Assembly (NCBI RefSeq): GCF_934295145.1
Contig: NZ_CAKRAS010000012.1
Span: forward strand, 1-61,159
Direction: 5' to 3'
DNA length: 61,159 nucleotides
Origin: an uncultured Eubacterium sp.
GTDB lineage: Bacteria; Bacillota; Clostridia; Lachnospirales; Lachnospiraceae
The position numbers were made by a program, and so were the translations under genes. The first letter of the stretch is position 1, and every line of letters begins with the position of its first letter. Positions 49,178 to 58,327 of this stretch are shown here, piece by piece. Under the pieces are notes generated by a model. It did no database searches. It worked only from the letters and a program-made list of their open reading frames with translations, and was not told where the DNA came from.

Positions 49178-49368
49178 AAAAAGCTGGAACAAAATCCAGA
49201 CAGACACGGATGATTTTCTATCTCCGCTGCGCCGCCTATCCCTGCCTCCTCCCGCGAACTCGCTCGCAAACACAGCGAGCTCAAACACACTCACGGAGGC
49301 AGGCTATGCTCGCTTCGCTGACGAAAATCAACCTACCGTCTTGTCCTGGATTTTGTTTCCAGCTTTTT
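49178..49368 (+). repeat. Family II structured 3'-UTR repeat, copy B
   Basis: The arms 49178-49199 and 49346-49368 (AAAAAGCTGGAA and TTCCAGCTTTTT ends) pair with one bulge. Inside are TTTTCTATCTCCGCTGCGCC, shared with copies A and C, CCTGCCTCC/GGAGGCAGG arms, a GAGCTCGCTG/CGAGCGAGTTC hairpin and CTATGCTCGCT shared with copy A. It starts 16 nt past the hydrolase stop, in the same orientation. Confidence 0.82.
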
Positions 49369-49436
49369 CATCTACACAATGTCATCATAAACGTATCATT
49401 CTTCTATTCTGCTAAAAGCTATTTCGATAAATATAG

Positions 49437-49605
49437 AAAACGTAGCATCTTTTCTCAATGAACGATTCAGTGAGCGACCGCGTTTTGCGAGTTTTGTGCG
49501 AGCGAGAAACGACCAGCTTTTATCGGAGTTGGAAGTGAGCACGATAAAACCGAAGCAAAACAAGGGTAGCGAACGACTAGTGAATGAGAAAAGATGCTAC
49601 GTTTT
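49437..49605 (-). repeat. Family I structured 3'-UTR repeat, copy 3 (exchanged arms)
   Basis: The core 49458-49584 is again 127 nt and closely similar to copies 1 and 2. The perfect 21-bp arms (49437-49457 and 49585-49605; inner GTAGCATCTTTTCTCA) have a sequence unrelated to the arms of copies 1 and 2 beyond the last bases. It lies 46 nt past the PTS gene stop, in that gene's sense orientation. Confidence 0.85.
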
Positions 49606-49651
49606 CATTGTCAACTATTAAATTTTAGCCACAAAAGAAGCTACGAAAGCG

Positions 49652-51535
49652 TTAAGACAACTGTTCCATTACCCAGTCAAGGTCGGAAGTTGTTTTCATT
49701 TTTTCCAGTACTTCTTCGTCTTCTAATACTTCACAGATTTTTGCCAGCAGATCCAGATGTTCCTCTCCGATTCCTGCAATTCCAAACACAAGCTGTGCTT
49801 TTTCATCACCAAAATCGACGCCTTCCGGATATTGCAGGAATACAATACCTGTTTTCTTTACCGTTCCTTTGGCCTGAACAGTTCCATGTGGAATTGCAAC
49901 ACCCATTCCCATGTAAGTTGTAATCAGCTTTTCACGTTCCTGCATAGCATCTATATAAGTTTCATCTACATATCCAAGCTGATGAAGTAATTCACCTGCT
50001 GCCTGAATGGCTTCTTCTTTGGATACCGATGCCTGATTCAGGCGGATACCCTCTTTGATCAGAACCTGTTTTTTCTCAACGGGTGTTGTTTTTTCTTCCT
50101 GTTTTTCAACGTTCTTTTTTGTTTCAGCACTCTGAACAGAATCTGCTTTTTCTTTGTTTGTCAGCTGTTCATATAATTCATCCAGCGCCGGATCTGCAAG
50201 AAAGTTTCCAATCGTCACAAGTTGTGCCTGCGGTGCGGATTTTCTTGCACGGTCTGCCAACGTCATCTGAACAACCGCAATATCGCAATCTGCCGGAATG
50301 TTATCTACAGATGTGTTGCTTACATGAATCTGCGGACATACCGTTTTCAGACGGTTACGGAATTTTGTTGCTCCCATAGCGGAGGATCCCATTCCAGCAT
50401 CACATGCAAAAATAATTTTCTTTACTTCCGATGCATCTTTAATTGCAACCGGGGCAGCAGACTCACCTTTTGCTTCTGCTTTCATAGCTGCCATCTCTGC
50501 CTGTGCATCTTCGAGACTGGTTTTACCACCTGCCATTTTTACAATCGGTGATGCAATACCAAAAGAAATACCTGTTGCAATAGCCACACCAACTAATACT
50601 TTCCAGATATCCGATCCCGGAGTCATCATCAAATAAGCAATGAGTGATCCCGGAGAAGCTGGTCCTACCAGACCACAGCCTGTCAGGTTAAACCAGAAAA
50701 TTGCCACCATATTTCCAACGATTGGTGCAATGATCACAAGCGGATTCATCAAAATATATGGGAAATAAATTTCATGAATACCACCTAATACATGGATAAT
50801 CACAGCGCCCGGTGCGGACTGTTTTGTCTTTTTATCTTTACAGAAGAACATATATGCAAGCAAAACACCAAGTCCAGGACCCGGGTTTGGCTCAAGCATA
50901 TACATAATGGATTTTCCTACCTCTGCAGCCTGTGCAGTAGCCAGCGGTGTGAAAATACCATGATTGATTGCATTGTTTAAGAACAGTATCTTTGCCGGTT
51001 CAATAAAAATTGCAACCAGCGGAAGCAGGCTGTGACTTACCAGGATATTAACTCCTGCTGCCAGAACTGCTAAAATACCACTCATCACCGGACCGACAAC
51101 CACATACCCCAGGATTGCCAGCAGCATTCCGATGATACCTGCTGAAAAGTTGTTGATCAGCATCTCAAATCCGGCCGGCATATGTCCGTCCATCAGCTGA
51201 TCAAATTTTTTGATACAAAATCCTGCCAACGGTCCCATAAGCATAGCGGCCATCAGCATTGTAATAGAAGTATCACTCATAATCGCACCAATCACTGCGA
51301 TCGCACCTACGACACGTCCTCTGTCGCCACCTACCATTTTTCCACCGGTTGATGCAATCAGGATTGGAATCAGATATGTCAGCATCGGTGATACCATGCT
51401 GTTTAATTTTTCATTTGGAATCCAGCCTGTATCGATAAACAGTGCTGCCAGAAAACCAAATGCGATCAATGCTCCAATGTTCGGCATAACCATTCCTGAA
51501 AGGAACTTACCGAATTTCTGTACTTTGTTTTTCAC
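49652..51535 (-). CDS. Mannitol-type PTS enzyme IICBA
   Basis: A 627-residue phosphotransferase permease: the IIC membrane domain (1-340, 'FLSGMVMPNIGALIAFGFLAALF', 'HVLGGIHEIYFPYILMNP'), a IIB domain with phospho-Cys378 in 'IIFACDAGMGSS', and a IIA domain with phospho-His550 in 'GMGVAIPHGT'. A Gln/Glu/Lys linker joins IIB and IIA. The GTG start at 51535 has GGGAGG 7 nt upstream. The full CBA order is that of E. coli MtlA, but the dehydrogenase next to it is not MtlD-like, so the sugar may be another hexitol or ketose. It is preceded by the DeoR gene. Confidence 0.88.
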   Translation of the reverse strand: MKNKVQKFGKFLSGMVMPNIGALIAFGFLAALFIDTGWIPNEKLNSMVSPMLTYLIPILIASTGGKMVGGDRGRVVGAIAVIGAIMSDTSITMLMAAMLMGPLAGFCIKKFDQLMDGHMPAGFEMLINNFSAGIIGMLLAILGYVVVGPVMSGILAVLAAGVNILVSHSLLPLVAIFIEPAKILFLNNAINHGIFTPLATAQAAEVGKSIMYMLEPNPGPGLGVLLAYMFFCKDKKTKQSAPGAVIIHVLGGIHEIYFPYILMNPLVIIAPIVGNMVAIFWFNLTGCGLVGPASPGSLIAYLMMTPGSDIWKVLVGVAIATGISFGIASPIVKMAGGKTSLEDAQAEMAAMKAEAKGESAAPVAIKDASEVKKIIFACDAGMGSSAMGATKFRNRLKTVCPQIHVSNTSVDNIPADCDIAVVQMTLADRARKSAPQAQLVTIGNFLADPALDELYEQLTNKEKADSVQSAETKKNVEKQEEKTTPVEKKQVLIKEGIRLNQASVSKEEAIQAAGELLHQLGYVDETYIDAMQEREKLITTYMGMGVAIPHGTVQAKGTVKKTGIVFLQYPEGVDFGDEKAQLVFGIAGIGEEHLDLLAKICEVLEDEEVLEKMKTTSDLDWVMEQLS

Positions 51536-51630
51536 AATAATACCTCCCACTTTTGTAGTCCCCATACTACGGAAACAATGGGAAATGTTGCGAAATTGGC
51601 ATCCGAAAAACTTTCTTTCATGTACTAGTT

Positions 51631-52392
51631 CTAGTATACGACAATGTGATGCTTTTCACATTCCAAAAGGAAATCTTCCGGCAATTCTCCGTCGGATATA
51701 ATAACGTCCACATCCGACAATCCACAGATCGTATAAGTGCTCTTGATATCTGTCTTGGAAGAATCCATCAGAACAATCACCTGTTCTGCCTGTGCGATGG
51801 CTGTACGCTTTAACATCGCTTCTTCGCTATTTCCACAGGTAAAACCAGCTTTCACCGAATACCCTGTTACCCCTAAAAATGTCTGATGAAAGTTTACCTG
51901 TTCCAGTTCCCGAATGGCTGAGATACCGTACATACTGATACTGTAGCGGTTCAGTTGTCCGCCGGTCAGCATGATGACAGGCTTTGTGAGATTCGCAAGT
52001 TCCGTTGCACAGGAAAGACCTGTGGTATAGATCAGATTAGACTGATCCGGAAACACCCGCGCCAGCTCCGTAGTTGTACTTCCGGAATCCAGAAAAACTG
52101 CAGTATCCGGATGGATCAGCTGTGCTGCTTTTTTTGCTATCTCCTGTTTTGCCTGTATATTGCGCACCGCACGCCTGGTGAGGTAATCATCTGTACCAAT
52201 CACCAGCTGCACGGATTTTGCTCCACCATGTATCCTTACGATCTCTTTTGCCGCATCCAGGGCTTTGAGATCGGTGCGAAGTGTCATTTCTGACACATTC
52301 GGGAACTGTTCCTTAATCTGTGAAAAACTTACCGTTCCATGTTTGTTTACCAGTTCCGCAATCGCATTTCTGCGCATTTCCATTGCATCCAT
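51631..52392 (-). CDS. DeoR-family regulator
   Basis: A 253-residue DeoR/GlpR regulator. An N-terminal winged helix ('RRNAIAELVNKHGTVSFSQIKEQFPNVSEMTLRTDLKALD') is followed by a sugar-phosphate-sensing domain ('AVFLDSGSTTTELARVFP', 'MLTGGQLNRYSISMYG', 'VLMDSSKTDI'). It lies between the reductase gene and the PTS gene, all in one direction. It likely represses them until the phosphorylated sugar appears, acting at the inverted repeats near 53830-53995. Confidence 0.9.
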   Translation of the reverse strand: MDAMEMRRNAIAELVNKHGTVSFSQIKEQFPNVSEMTLRTDLKALDAAKEIVRIHGGAKSVQLVIGTDDYLTRRAVRNIQAKQEIAKKAAQLIHPDTAVFLDSGSTTTELARVFPDQSNLIYTTGLSCATELANLTKPVIMLTGGQLNRYSISMYGISAIRELEQVNFHQTFLGVTGYSVKAGFTCGNSEEAMLKRTAIAQAEQVIVLMDSSKTDIKSTYTICGLSDVDVIISDGELPEDFLLECEKHHIVVY

Positions 52393-52452
52393 AGTTTCTC
52401 CTCTCCGCCAGAGACTCTCAATTCCTGACGGTTTGGAGAATTCTGGCAGTCC

Positions 52453-53721
52453 TTATTCTGTAATAAAGTTTGCAAGTAAATATTCCTCTGCTTCCGGACA
52501 CCATAATCCCTGATGTGCATCTACGATGTCAGCCAGAGCGATGTAACGGTCATCGTTTCTCTCTGCTGCTGCTTTTCTCAGTTCATCTAATGCTGTCAAC
52601 GGCATGCTTAAGTGTGTATAGATCAGTTTCTTTCCACCCGGAATCTTCGGAAGATTCAGAGTTGTCTCAGCAGCTGCATCCAGACCTCCGATATGTGTAA
52701 CCATAACTGCCGGATTGATGCGTTTTGCAGCGGTCAGTTCCAGAGACTCGATCATATCTGCAGTATTTCCACCTGTAGTTCCCATTACATGTGTAGAATT
52801 ATAATGTACATCGTAGAAATTCATCTCTGCACTGAATTTTTTGTCTGTCGGACCTGCGAAGAAGTTCAGACAGCCATCTCTTCCGAGGATTGCGCTGGAC
52901 TGAGTTACAACAGCAGATACCGGTGCGTAGCATAATACATCGTCGTATCCTGTGCCACCGGAGATTTTGATCAGCTCAGCAACCGGATCCTCAAAGTTTC
53001 CTGTATTTACAAAGTGAAGATCAATTCCTTCTTTTTTATAATCAGCAACTGGGAATAATTCCTCTGCACGATCCAGACGATCCTGGTTGATATCTGTAAC
53101 AACAACCATGGAAGGACGTACATCACGGTGTAATGCGTAGGTCAAAGCACCAAGTCCCATTGGACCTGCACCTGCCATGATAGCAAGTTTACCATTTTCC
53201 TTGATTCCCATCTCATGGGTATATACACCCATCTGTGTATGGTAAGCTGCATGAAAGGCTCCGATACTGCATGACATCGGCTCAGCCAGAGAAGCTTCAT
53301 AATAAGCACGGCCTTTGTACTCAAGCAGGCATCCCAGTTCCATAACCTCTGCCGGAATTACGCAATAGGTTGCATCTCCGCCAAAGAACTCATAAGAGTA
53401 TCCCGGGCTCCACATAGTTCCTTTATAGTTTAATGCCGGCTGAAGTGTAAATTTCATGCCCGGTTTAAACTGATCCTGATGATTTTTACCAACTTTTACA
53501 ATGTCACCGGCGAACTCATGTCCCATGATCGCCGGATGCTCAGCCACATCCTCATGTACTCTCTTGTGCTCTGTTCCGAGGATCGCACATTTGTAAGTTG
53601 ACATACAAATACTGTCGGAAACTACCTTTACAAGGATTTCGTCATCAGTGATTTCCGGAAGTTCGAACTCTTCCAGTCTCAGGTCGTTTGCTGCGTGTAA
53701 TCTTACTCCTTTTGCTTTCAT
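52453..53721 (-). CDS. L-sorbose-1-phosphate-reductase-like zinc dehydrogenase
   Basis: A 422-residue MDR-family enzyme longer than ordinary zinc dehydrogenases, like SorE. The putative Cys in 'VSDSICMSTYKCAIL' and His-Glu of 'IMGHEFAGDIV' form the catalytic site. NAD(P) motif: 'LAIMAGAGPMGLGALTYAL'. The C-terminal 'DERNDDRYIALADIVDAHQGLWCPEAEEYLL' tail is usual for SorE-like proteins. First gene of the operon with DeoR and the PTS. By context it reduces the phosphorylated ketose that the PTS delivers. SorE assignment is moderate. Confidence 0.75.
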   Translation of the reverse strand: MKAKGVRLHAANDLRLEEFELPEITDDEILVKVVSDSICMSTYKCAILGTEHKRVHEDVAEHPAIMGHEFAGDIVKVGKNHQDQFKPGMKFTLQPALNYKGTMWSPGYSYEFFGGDATYCVIPAEVMELGCLLEYKGRAYYEASLAEPMSCSIGAFHAAYHTQMGVYTHEMGIKENGKLAIMAGAGPMGLGALTYALHRDVRPSMVVVTDINQDRLDRAEELFPVADYKKEGIDLHFVNTGNFEDPVAELIKISGGTGYDDVLCYAPVSAVVTQSSAILGRDGCLNFFAGPTDKKFSAEMNFYDVHYNSTHVMGTTGGNTADMIESLELTAAKRINPAVMVTHIGGLDAAAETTLNLPKIPGGKKLIYTHLSMPLTALDELRKAAAERNDDRYIALADIVDAHQGLWCPEAEEYLLANFITE

Positions 53722-53828
53722 AATAAAAGCTCCTTTCTACATGTTATTCCCGTTTTTTCGCTTTTGCAATAACAAAAAAATTTTCTTTTTTGTCTTTGCT
53801 TTTTAATTGTTGTTCTAAAAGTTTATTT

Positions 53829-53995
53829 CTTTTGTTTCAACAGCTGTTAGCATTATAATATGCCCAAACAAAGGAATTGTCAATTGTTGTTTTGAAGTAA
53901 AAATGCACAAATTTTCATCTAAAATTTTTACTTCAAAAATTTATGCTTTTGAATTGACAGACTATTGTCTTTGTGTTAAATTGTTGAAATAAAAG
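53829..53995. promoter_or_regulatory. Shared control region of the sorE-like operon and glmS
   Basis: The minus-strand promoter TTGACA-17-TATTAT (53878-53883, 53855-53860) and the plus-strand promoter TTGACA-16-TTAAAT (53954-53959, 53976-53981) diverge. Between them is a perfect 15-bp inverted repeat TTTTGAAGTAAAAAT (53890-53904, 53924-53938). A second inverted pair CTTTTGTTTCAACAG / TTGTTGAAATAAAAG (53829-53843, 53981-53995; 13 of 15) covers the two start sites. Probable DeoR-type operators. No glmS ribozyme is seen. Confidence 0.6.
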
Positions 53996-54026
53996 CAAAA
54001 GAAAACAAAGTAAAAGGAGAACTATC

Positions 54027-55865
54027 ATGTGTGGTATCGTTGGTTATATAGGAAATGAACAGGCCGCTCCAATCCTTTTAAACGGTCTTTCCAAATTAGA
54101 GTACCGTGGATATGATTCCGCCGGCATCGCTGTACGCGATCAGGAGGCACCGACCCAGATGATGAAAAGCAAAGGTCGTCTCAAACTGTTGCAGCAAAAA
54201 ACAGATTATGGAAACTCTATTGCCGGGCAGTGTGGTATCGGTCATACCCGATGGGCAACGCATGGAGAACCTTCCGAGGTGAATGCGCACCCGCATTGCA
54301 GTGATGATCACGCAGTCATTGCCGTGCACAACGGAATCATTGATAATTATGTAGAATTAAAAGAAAAACTAGTTAAAAAAGGCTATACTTTCTATTCTGA
54401 TACAGATACAGAAGTTGCCGTAAAACTCATTGATTATTACTATAAGAAAAATGAACAGGATCCACTGCATGCACTGACAGAAGCCATGACACATTTTCGT
54501 GGTTCCTACGCGCTGGCTGTCATGTATCAGGATTATCCGGATGAGATCTATGTGGCCCGCAAGGACAGCCCGATGATCATCGGTATCACTGACAAAGCAT
54601 GCTACATCGCTTCCGATGTCCCGGCCATCCTGAATCATACGCGCTCTGTATTCTATATTGATAATATGGAAATCGGCCGTCTGCGTAAAGGCGAGGCTGT
54701 CTTCTATAATATAGATGAAGAAGTTGTAGAAAAAGAGCCAGTTACTATCACATGGGATGCTGCAGCCGCAGAGAAAGCCGGCTTTGAACATTTTATGATG
54801 AAAGAAATTTATGAACAGCCAAAAGCGGTTTCCGATACACTGTATCATTATTATAAAGAAAACACCATTGATCTGACAGAAACAGGTCTGACCTCAGATG
54901 TCATGAATGCATTCCATCAGATCATTATCGTAGCCTGCGGTTCCGCCTACCATGTCGGCATCACAGCGCAGTATGTCATAGAGTCTCTGGCACACATTCC
55001 GGTGCGCGTGGAAATTGCTTCCGAATTTCGTTACCGTGATCCGCTCCTGACGCCGGAGGATCTGGTTGTAGTCATCAGCCAGTCCGGAGAAACCGCAGAC
55101 AGTCTGGCTGCTCTGCGCGAAGCAAAAGAGCGCGGTTCCAAGACACTGGCCATTGTCAATGTCGTTGGTTCTTCTATCGCAAGAGAAGCTGATTATGTCA
55201 TGTACACTATGGCAGGTCCTGAAATCGCAGTTGCCACCACAAAGGCTTACAGTACCCAGCTGATTGCCATCTACCTGCTGGCTTTAAAATTTTCATACAG
55301 CCGTGCATTGATCGATGACACAAAATTACAGTATTATCTTCAGAATCTGGCAAAACTTCCGGAACAGATTGAAAAAATTTTGGAAGATAAAGAGCGGATC
55401 CAATGGTTTGCCGCAAAATTTGCCAACGTAAAAGACGCTTTCTTTATCGGACGTGGCATTGACTATTCCACCGGTCTGGAAGGCAGTCTGAAAATGAAAG
55501 AAATCAGCTATGTTCATTCTGAGGCATACGCTGCCGGCGAATTAAAGCACGGCACCATAAGCCTGATCGAGGATGGCACCCTTGTCATTGGTCTCCTGAC
55601 ACAGCCAACCCTGCAGGAAAAAACACTTTCCAACCTTGTGGAAGTAAAAAGCCGTGGTGCTTACCTGATGGGACTGACCACATTTGGCAATTATACTATT
55701 GAAGATTCCGTAGACTTCACTGTCTACATTCCAAAAACGGATGCCATGTTTACAAACAGCCTGGCTATCATCCCGTTACAGTTACTCGGTTACTATATGA
55801 GTGTCGCAAGAGGTTTAGATGTGGACAAACCACGAAACCTGGCGAAATCAGTAACCGTTGAATAA
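54027..55865 (+). CDS. glmS: Glutamine-fructose-6-phosphate aminotransferase
   Basis: A 612-residue GlmS that makes glucosamine-6-phosphate for the cell wall. Cys2 of 'MCGIVGYIG' is the glutaminase nucleophile, with 'GHTRWATHGEPSEVNAHPH' in the glutaminase domain. Two SIS domains ('IVACGSAYHVG', 'VVISQSGETADSLAALREAK'; 'FFIGRGIDYSTGLEGSLKMKEISYVHSEAYAAGELKHGTISLI') and the C-terminal 'LDVDKPRNLAKSVTVE' are all canonical. AAGGAGA is before the ATG. It is divergent from the sorbose-like operon, which would link amino-sugar supply with fructose-6-phosphate influx. Confidence 0.96.
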   Translation: MCGIVGYIGNEQAAPILLNGLSKLEYRGYDSAGIAVRDQEAPTQMMKSKGRLKLLQQKTDYGNSIAGQCGIGHTRWATHGEPSEVNAHPHCSDDHAVIAVHNGIIDNYVELKEKLVKKGYTFYSDTDTEVAVKLIDYYYKKNEQDPLHALTEAMTHFRGSYALAVMYQDYPDEIYVARKDSPMIIGITDKACYIASDVPAILNHTRSVFYIDNMEIGRLRKGEAVFYNIDEEVVEKEPVTITWDAAAAEKAGFEHFMMKEIYEQPKAVSDTLYHYYKENTIDLTETGLTSDVMNAFHQIIIVACGSAYHVGITAQYVIESLAHIPVRVEIASEFRYRDPLLTPEDLVVVISQSGETADSLAALREAKERGSKTLAIVNVVGSSIAREADYVMYTMAGPEIAVATTKAYSTQLIAIYLLALKFSYSRALIDDTKLQYYLQNLAKLPEQIEKILEDKERIQWFAAKFANVKDAFFIGRGIDYSTGLEGSLKMKEISYVHSEAYAAGELKHGTISLIEDGTLVIGLLTQPTLQEKTLSNLVEVKSRGAYLMGLTTFGNYTIEDSVDFTVYIPKTDAMFTNSLAIIPLQLLGYYMSVARGLDVDKPRNLAKSVTVE

Positions 55866-55932
55866 AGCCTCTTTACTTTTTGTAAAGTTTAAATCTTCTT
55901 TTTTAGGAAAGCGAAAGCTTTCCACACAAAAA

Positions 55933-55967
55933 GAGCGGCCGCGCAATGCAGCCGCTCCTCTTCTTTT
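55933..55967 (+). terminator. Terminator of glmS
   Basis: GAGCGGC (55933-55939) pairs with GCCGCTC (55951-55957), with CTCTTCTTTTT following. Confidence 0.78.
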
Positions 55968-56079
55968 TACAGGAACTACATATTCTTGCGATAAGATGTA
56001 TATCGTGCAACGCATGCATATACTTCTTCACATCTGTATTCTCCTGTCTTTGTCTTTGATCGTCACAGAATATCAGTTC

Positions 56080-56289
56080 TTACTTGTTGGACATCTGCTC
56101 TTCCTGTCTCATGATCATTTTTTTCACCATTTCACCACCGATGGAACCGGCCTGACGAGATGTCAGTTCACCATTGTATCCTTCTTTTAAAGGTACTCCA
56201 AGTTCGGATGCCACTTCCTGTTTGAAACGGTTCATTGCTTCTTTTGCCTCCGGAACTGACACTTTGTTTGAGCTCTTAGAATTACTCAT
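56080..56289 (-). CDS. Alpha/beta-type small acid-soluble spore protein
   Basis: A 69-residue SASP that coats spore DNA. Typical blocks: 'EAKEAMNRFKQEVASELGVPLKEGYNGELTSRQAGSIGGEMVKKMI', with the germination protease site region around 'RFKQEVASELG' and the 'GGEMVKKMI' end. It shows that the organism forms endospores. It has its own GGAGG site. The 198 bp upstream (56290-56487) contain no gene that I can recognise. Confidence 0.95.
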   Translation of the reverse strand: MSNSKSSNKVSVPEAKEAMNRFKQEVASELGVPLKEGYNGELTSRQAGSIGGEMVKKMIMRQEEQMSNK

Positions 56290-56487
56290 GTTGTTACACC
56301 TCCGTGATTTTTTTCTCTATGGTAAAGACAGGTGGCTTCCCGGTAATTTTGTTGAATGGAAAAGCGAGACTTTTCGACTCAACAGAAGTATCCTTATGAA
56401 GCTTACTGTCTTGTTCCTAGTATTAACGGAGATGCAGTTTTTATGTCTGGGAAAATCTTCTGTTTTAGGAAAAGATTGCCCGGCTTA

Positions 56488-57027
56488 CTACATCATAGTG
56501 GAGGTACGAATCTGATCCGCTTTTACATCACCTTCCAGGTAACGAATGATTGCAATTGCAAATTCATTTGCTGCTCCCGGACCTTTTCCGGTAACCAGAT
56601 TTCCATCTGTCACTGTCTTTTCTTCGTTCCAGATTGCACCGCCTTCCGGATTGCATCCCGGATATCCAGTAGCATGTTTTTCTTTTAAAATACCTGTTTC
56701 GGAAATCATCCCCGGTGCCGCACAGATTGCTGCCAGCATTTTGCCATCTGCCAGAAATTTCCGTGCAAGTTCTTTGACGCCTGGTTTTTCCCCCAGTGAG
56801 GCAGTTCCGGGTCCTCCTGGATAAACAATTCCGTCAAATTCATCAAAATTCATATCTGCAAAAACTTCCTCTGCATGAAAAACGATATTGTGTGCACCTT
56901 TAATCTGACGTTTTCCTGTTACGGATACTGTAATCACATGAATTCCGGCTCTTCTGCAGAAATCGACTACGGTCAGACACTCAATTTCTTCTACGCCATC
57001 GTTACATAATACTGCTATTTTACTCAT
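56488..57027 (-). CDS. DJ-1/PfpI family protein
   Basis: A 179-residue protein of the DJ-1/ThiJ group. Family nucleophile Cys in 'MLAAICAAPGMISETG' (near residue 99), acid Glu in 'NDGVEEIECL', and 'FDGIVYPGGPGTASLGEKP'. Members act as deglycase/chaperone-like or glyoxalase-like proteins; the reaction here is not determined. AAGGAGG precedes the ATG. Monocistronic. Confidence 0.9.
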   Translation of the reverse strand: MSKIAVLCNDGVEEIECLTVVDFCRRAGIHVITVSVTGKRQIKGAHNIVFHAEEVFADMNFDEFDGIVYPGGPGTASLGEKPGVKELARKFLADGKMLAAICAAPGMISETGILKEKHATGYPGCNPEGGAIWNEEKTVTDGNLVTGKGPGAANEFAIAIIRYLEGDVKADQIRTSTMM

Positions 57028-57233
57028 TTTTTCCTCCTTTATATCAGAATATACTTTCGTGCTTCTCCATTCCTTCTTGAATTAACATTTAAAAAGGCGT
57101 GTTTGTAAAATGGTCTGCGCCATTATCACATTTTTATTGATTTTTCAATTCTGTTCCTGTTACTATATGATTATACTATTAGATTGTAAGACCATATCTT
57201 TCTATCCAAATTGCAGAATGGAGTATTTTTATC

Positions 57234-57689
57234 ATGGAAATCGAACGCAAATTTTTAATTAAACAATTACCAAAAAACATCGAACAGTATCCCTGCCGCC
57301 ACATTGAACAAGGGTATCTGTGTACCTCTCCGGTTGTGCGCATCCGCAAACAGGATAATGACTATTTTCTCACCTACAAATCTGACGGACTGATGTCCAG
57401 AGAGGAGTACAATCTCCCACTATCAGCAGAAGGTTACGCACATTTGCGGCCAAAAGCCGATGGACTGATCATCACCAAAAAAAGATATTGTATTCCTTTT
57501 AAAAATTATACCATTGAACTTGATATATTTGAAAATGACCTTGCACCTTTGATTCTTGCAGAAGTAGAATTTCCATCTGAAGATGAAGCAAACGCTTTCA
57601 TTCCTCCGGAATGGTTTGCCGACGATGTCACTTATTCCGGCAAATACCACAACAGCTACATGAGCCGTCATGGATATAGCAAAGAATAA
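57234..57689 (+). CDS. CYTH-domain protein (triphosphate tunnel metalloenzyme)
   Basis: A 151-residue CYTH protein: the signature E-I-E-R-K-F at residues 2-7, then alternating strands of charged residues of the tunnel ('VVRIRKQDNDYFLTYKSDG', 'LIITKKRYCIPF', 'YTIELDIFENDLAPLILAEVEFPSEDEA'). Probably an inorganic triphosphatase or related phosphohydrolase. It is convergent with the DUF1653 gene, only 3 bp away. Confidence 0.9.
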   Translation: MEIERKFLIKQLPKNIEQYPCRHIEQGYLCTSPVVRIRKQDNDYFLTYKSDGLMSREEYNLPLSAEGYAHLRPKADGLIITKKRYCIPFKNYTIELDIFENDLAPLILAEVEFPSEDEANAFIPPEWFADDVTYSGKYHNSYMSRHGYSKE

Positions 57690-57692
57690 CTA

Positions 57693-58274
57693 CTATTTTC
57701 TCCAGAGAGAATTCTGTTCGTATTTCTGCCGGGTGCGAATGCAATATTTTAACTGAGCATAACGATCACTTAGTTTTCCTTCTGGGATTACCACATCTAC
57801 AACCACCGCCAGATCATCAATCAGTCTGTCTGTAATTTCATCTTTGATGTCACAGACAATCTGATACTTTTCTTCCATGGTCTCTGCATCCAGGAAACGC
57901 AGTAACCATGGATTGATCTGCTCATCAGCATCCCCATCCTTTTCCGGTTCACAATCTGCTGCTGTTTTCTGCTGTTCTGGTTCACAATCTGTTGCTGTTT
58001 TCTGCTGTTCTGGTTCACTGCTCCGGCTGTCTGCTGTCTCCGGCTCTACATACTGAAAACGATATTTCTGTGTCACTTTCGGATATTTTTCATGATCCAC
58101 TTCACTGATAAACATATCATACGGGCGGATATATATACCAAAATCCCCATACAATGCCTGATATACCACATACAGTTCCATGGTTTCCGAATGCTTTGCA
58201 ACTGCAATCACCTGATATAGCTTATTTTTAAAATGTAAATATTTTTCTCCTGGTAATGGATTTCCCTGTGCCAT
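57693..58274 (-). CDS. DUF1653-domain protein with tandem peptide repeat
   Basis: A 193-residue protein. Residues about 3-75 form a DUF1653 domain ('GEKYLHFKNKLYQVIAVAKHSETMELYVVYQALYGDFGIYIRPYDMFI'), a small beta fold of unknown role. The middle holds an 11-residue repeat ('EPEQQKTATDC' then 'EPEQQKTAADC' then 'EPEKDGDAD') encoded by nearly identical DNA around 57946-58020, so it is probably length-variable. The C-terminal 60 residues are helical. ATG 58274 has AGAGGG 8 nt upstream; the longer frame is not supported. Confidence 0.82.
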   Translation of the reverse strand: MAQGNPLPGEKYLHFKNKLYQVIAVAKHSETMELYVVYQALYGDFGIYIRPYDMFISEVDHEKYPKVTQKYRFQYVEPETADSRSSEPEQQKTATDCEPEQQKTAADCEPEKDGDADEQINPWLLRFLDAETMEEKYQIVCDIKDEITDRLIDDLAVVVDVVIPEGKLSDRYAQLKYCIRTRQKYEQNSLWRK

Positions 58275-58327
58275 TTTAATTCCCTCTTTCTGTCCCCTGA
58301 TTTTTTTGAGTACTCCCAAAATCTGAT

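Noticed and set aside
53740..54026. glmS ribozyme upstream of glmS
   Set aside because: Neither the cleavage-site AGCGCC core nor the pseudoknot elements are visible; the leader is short and AT-rich.
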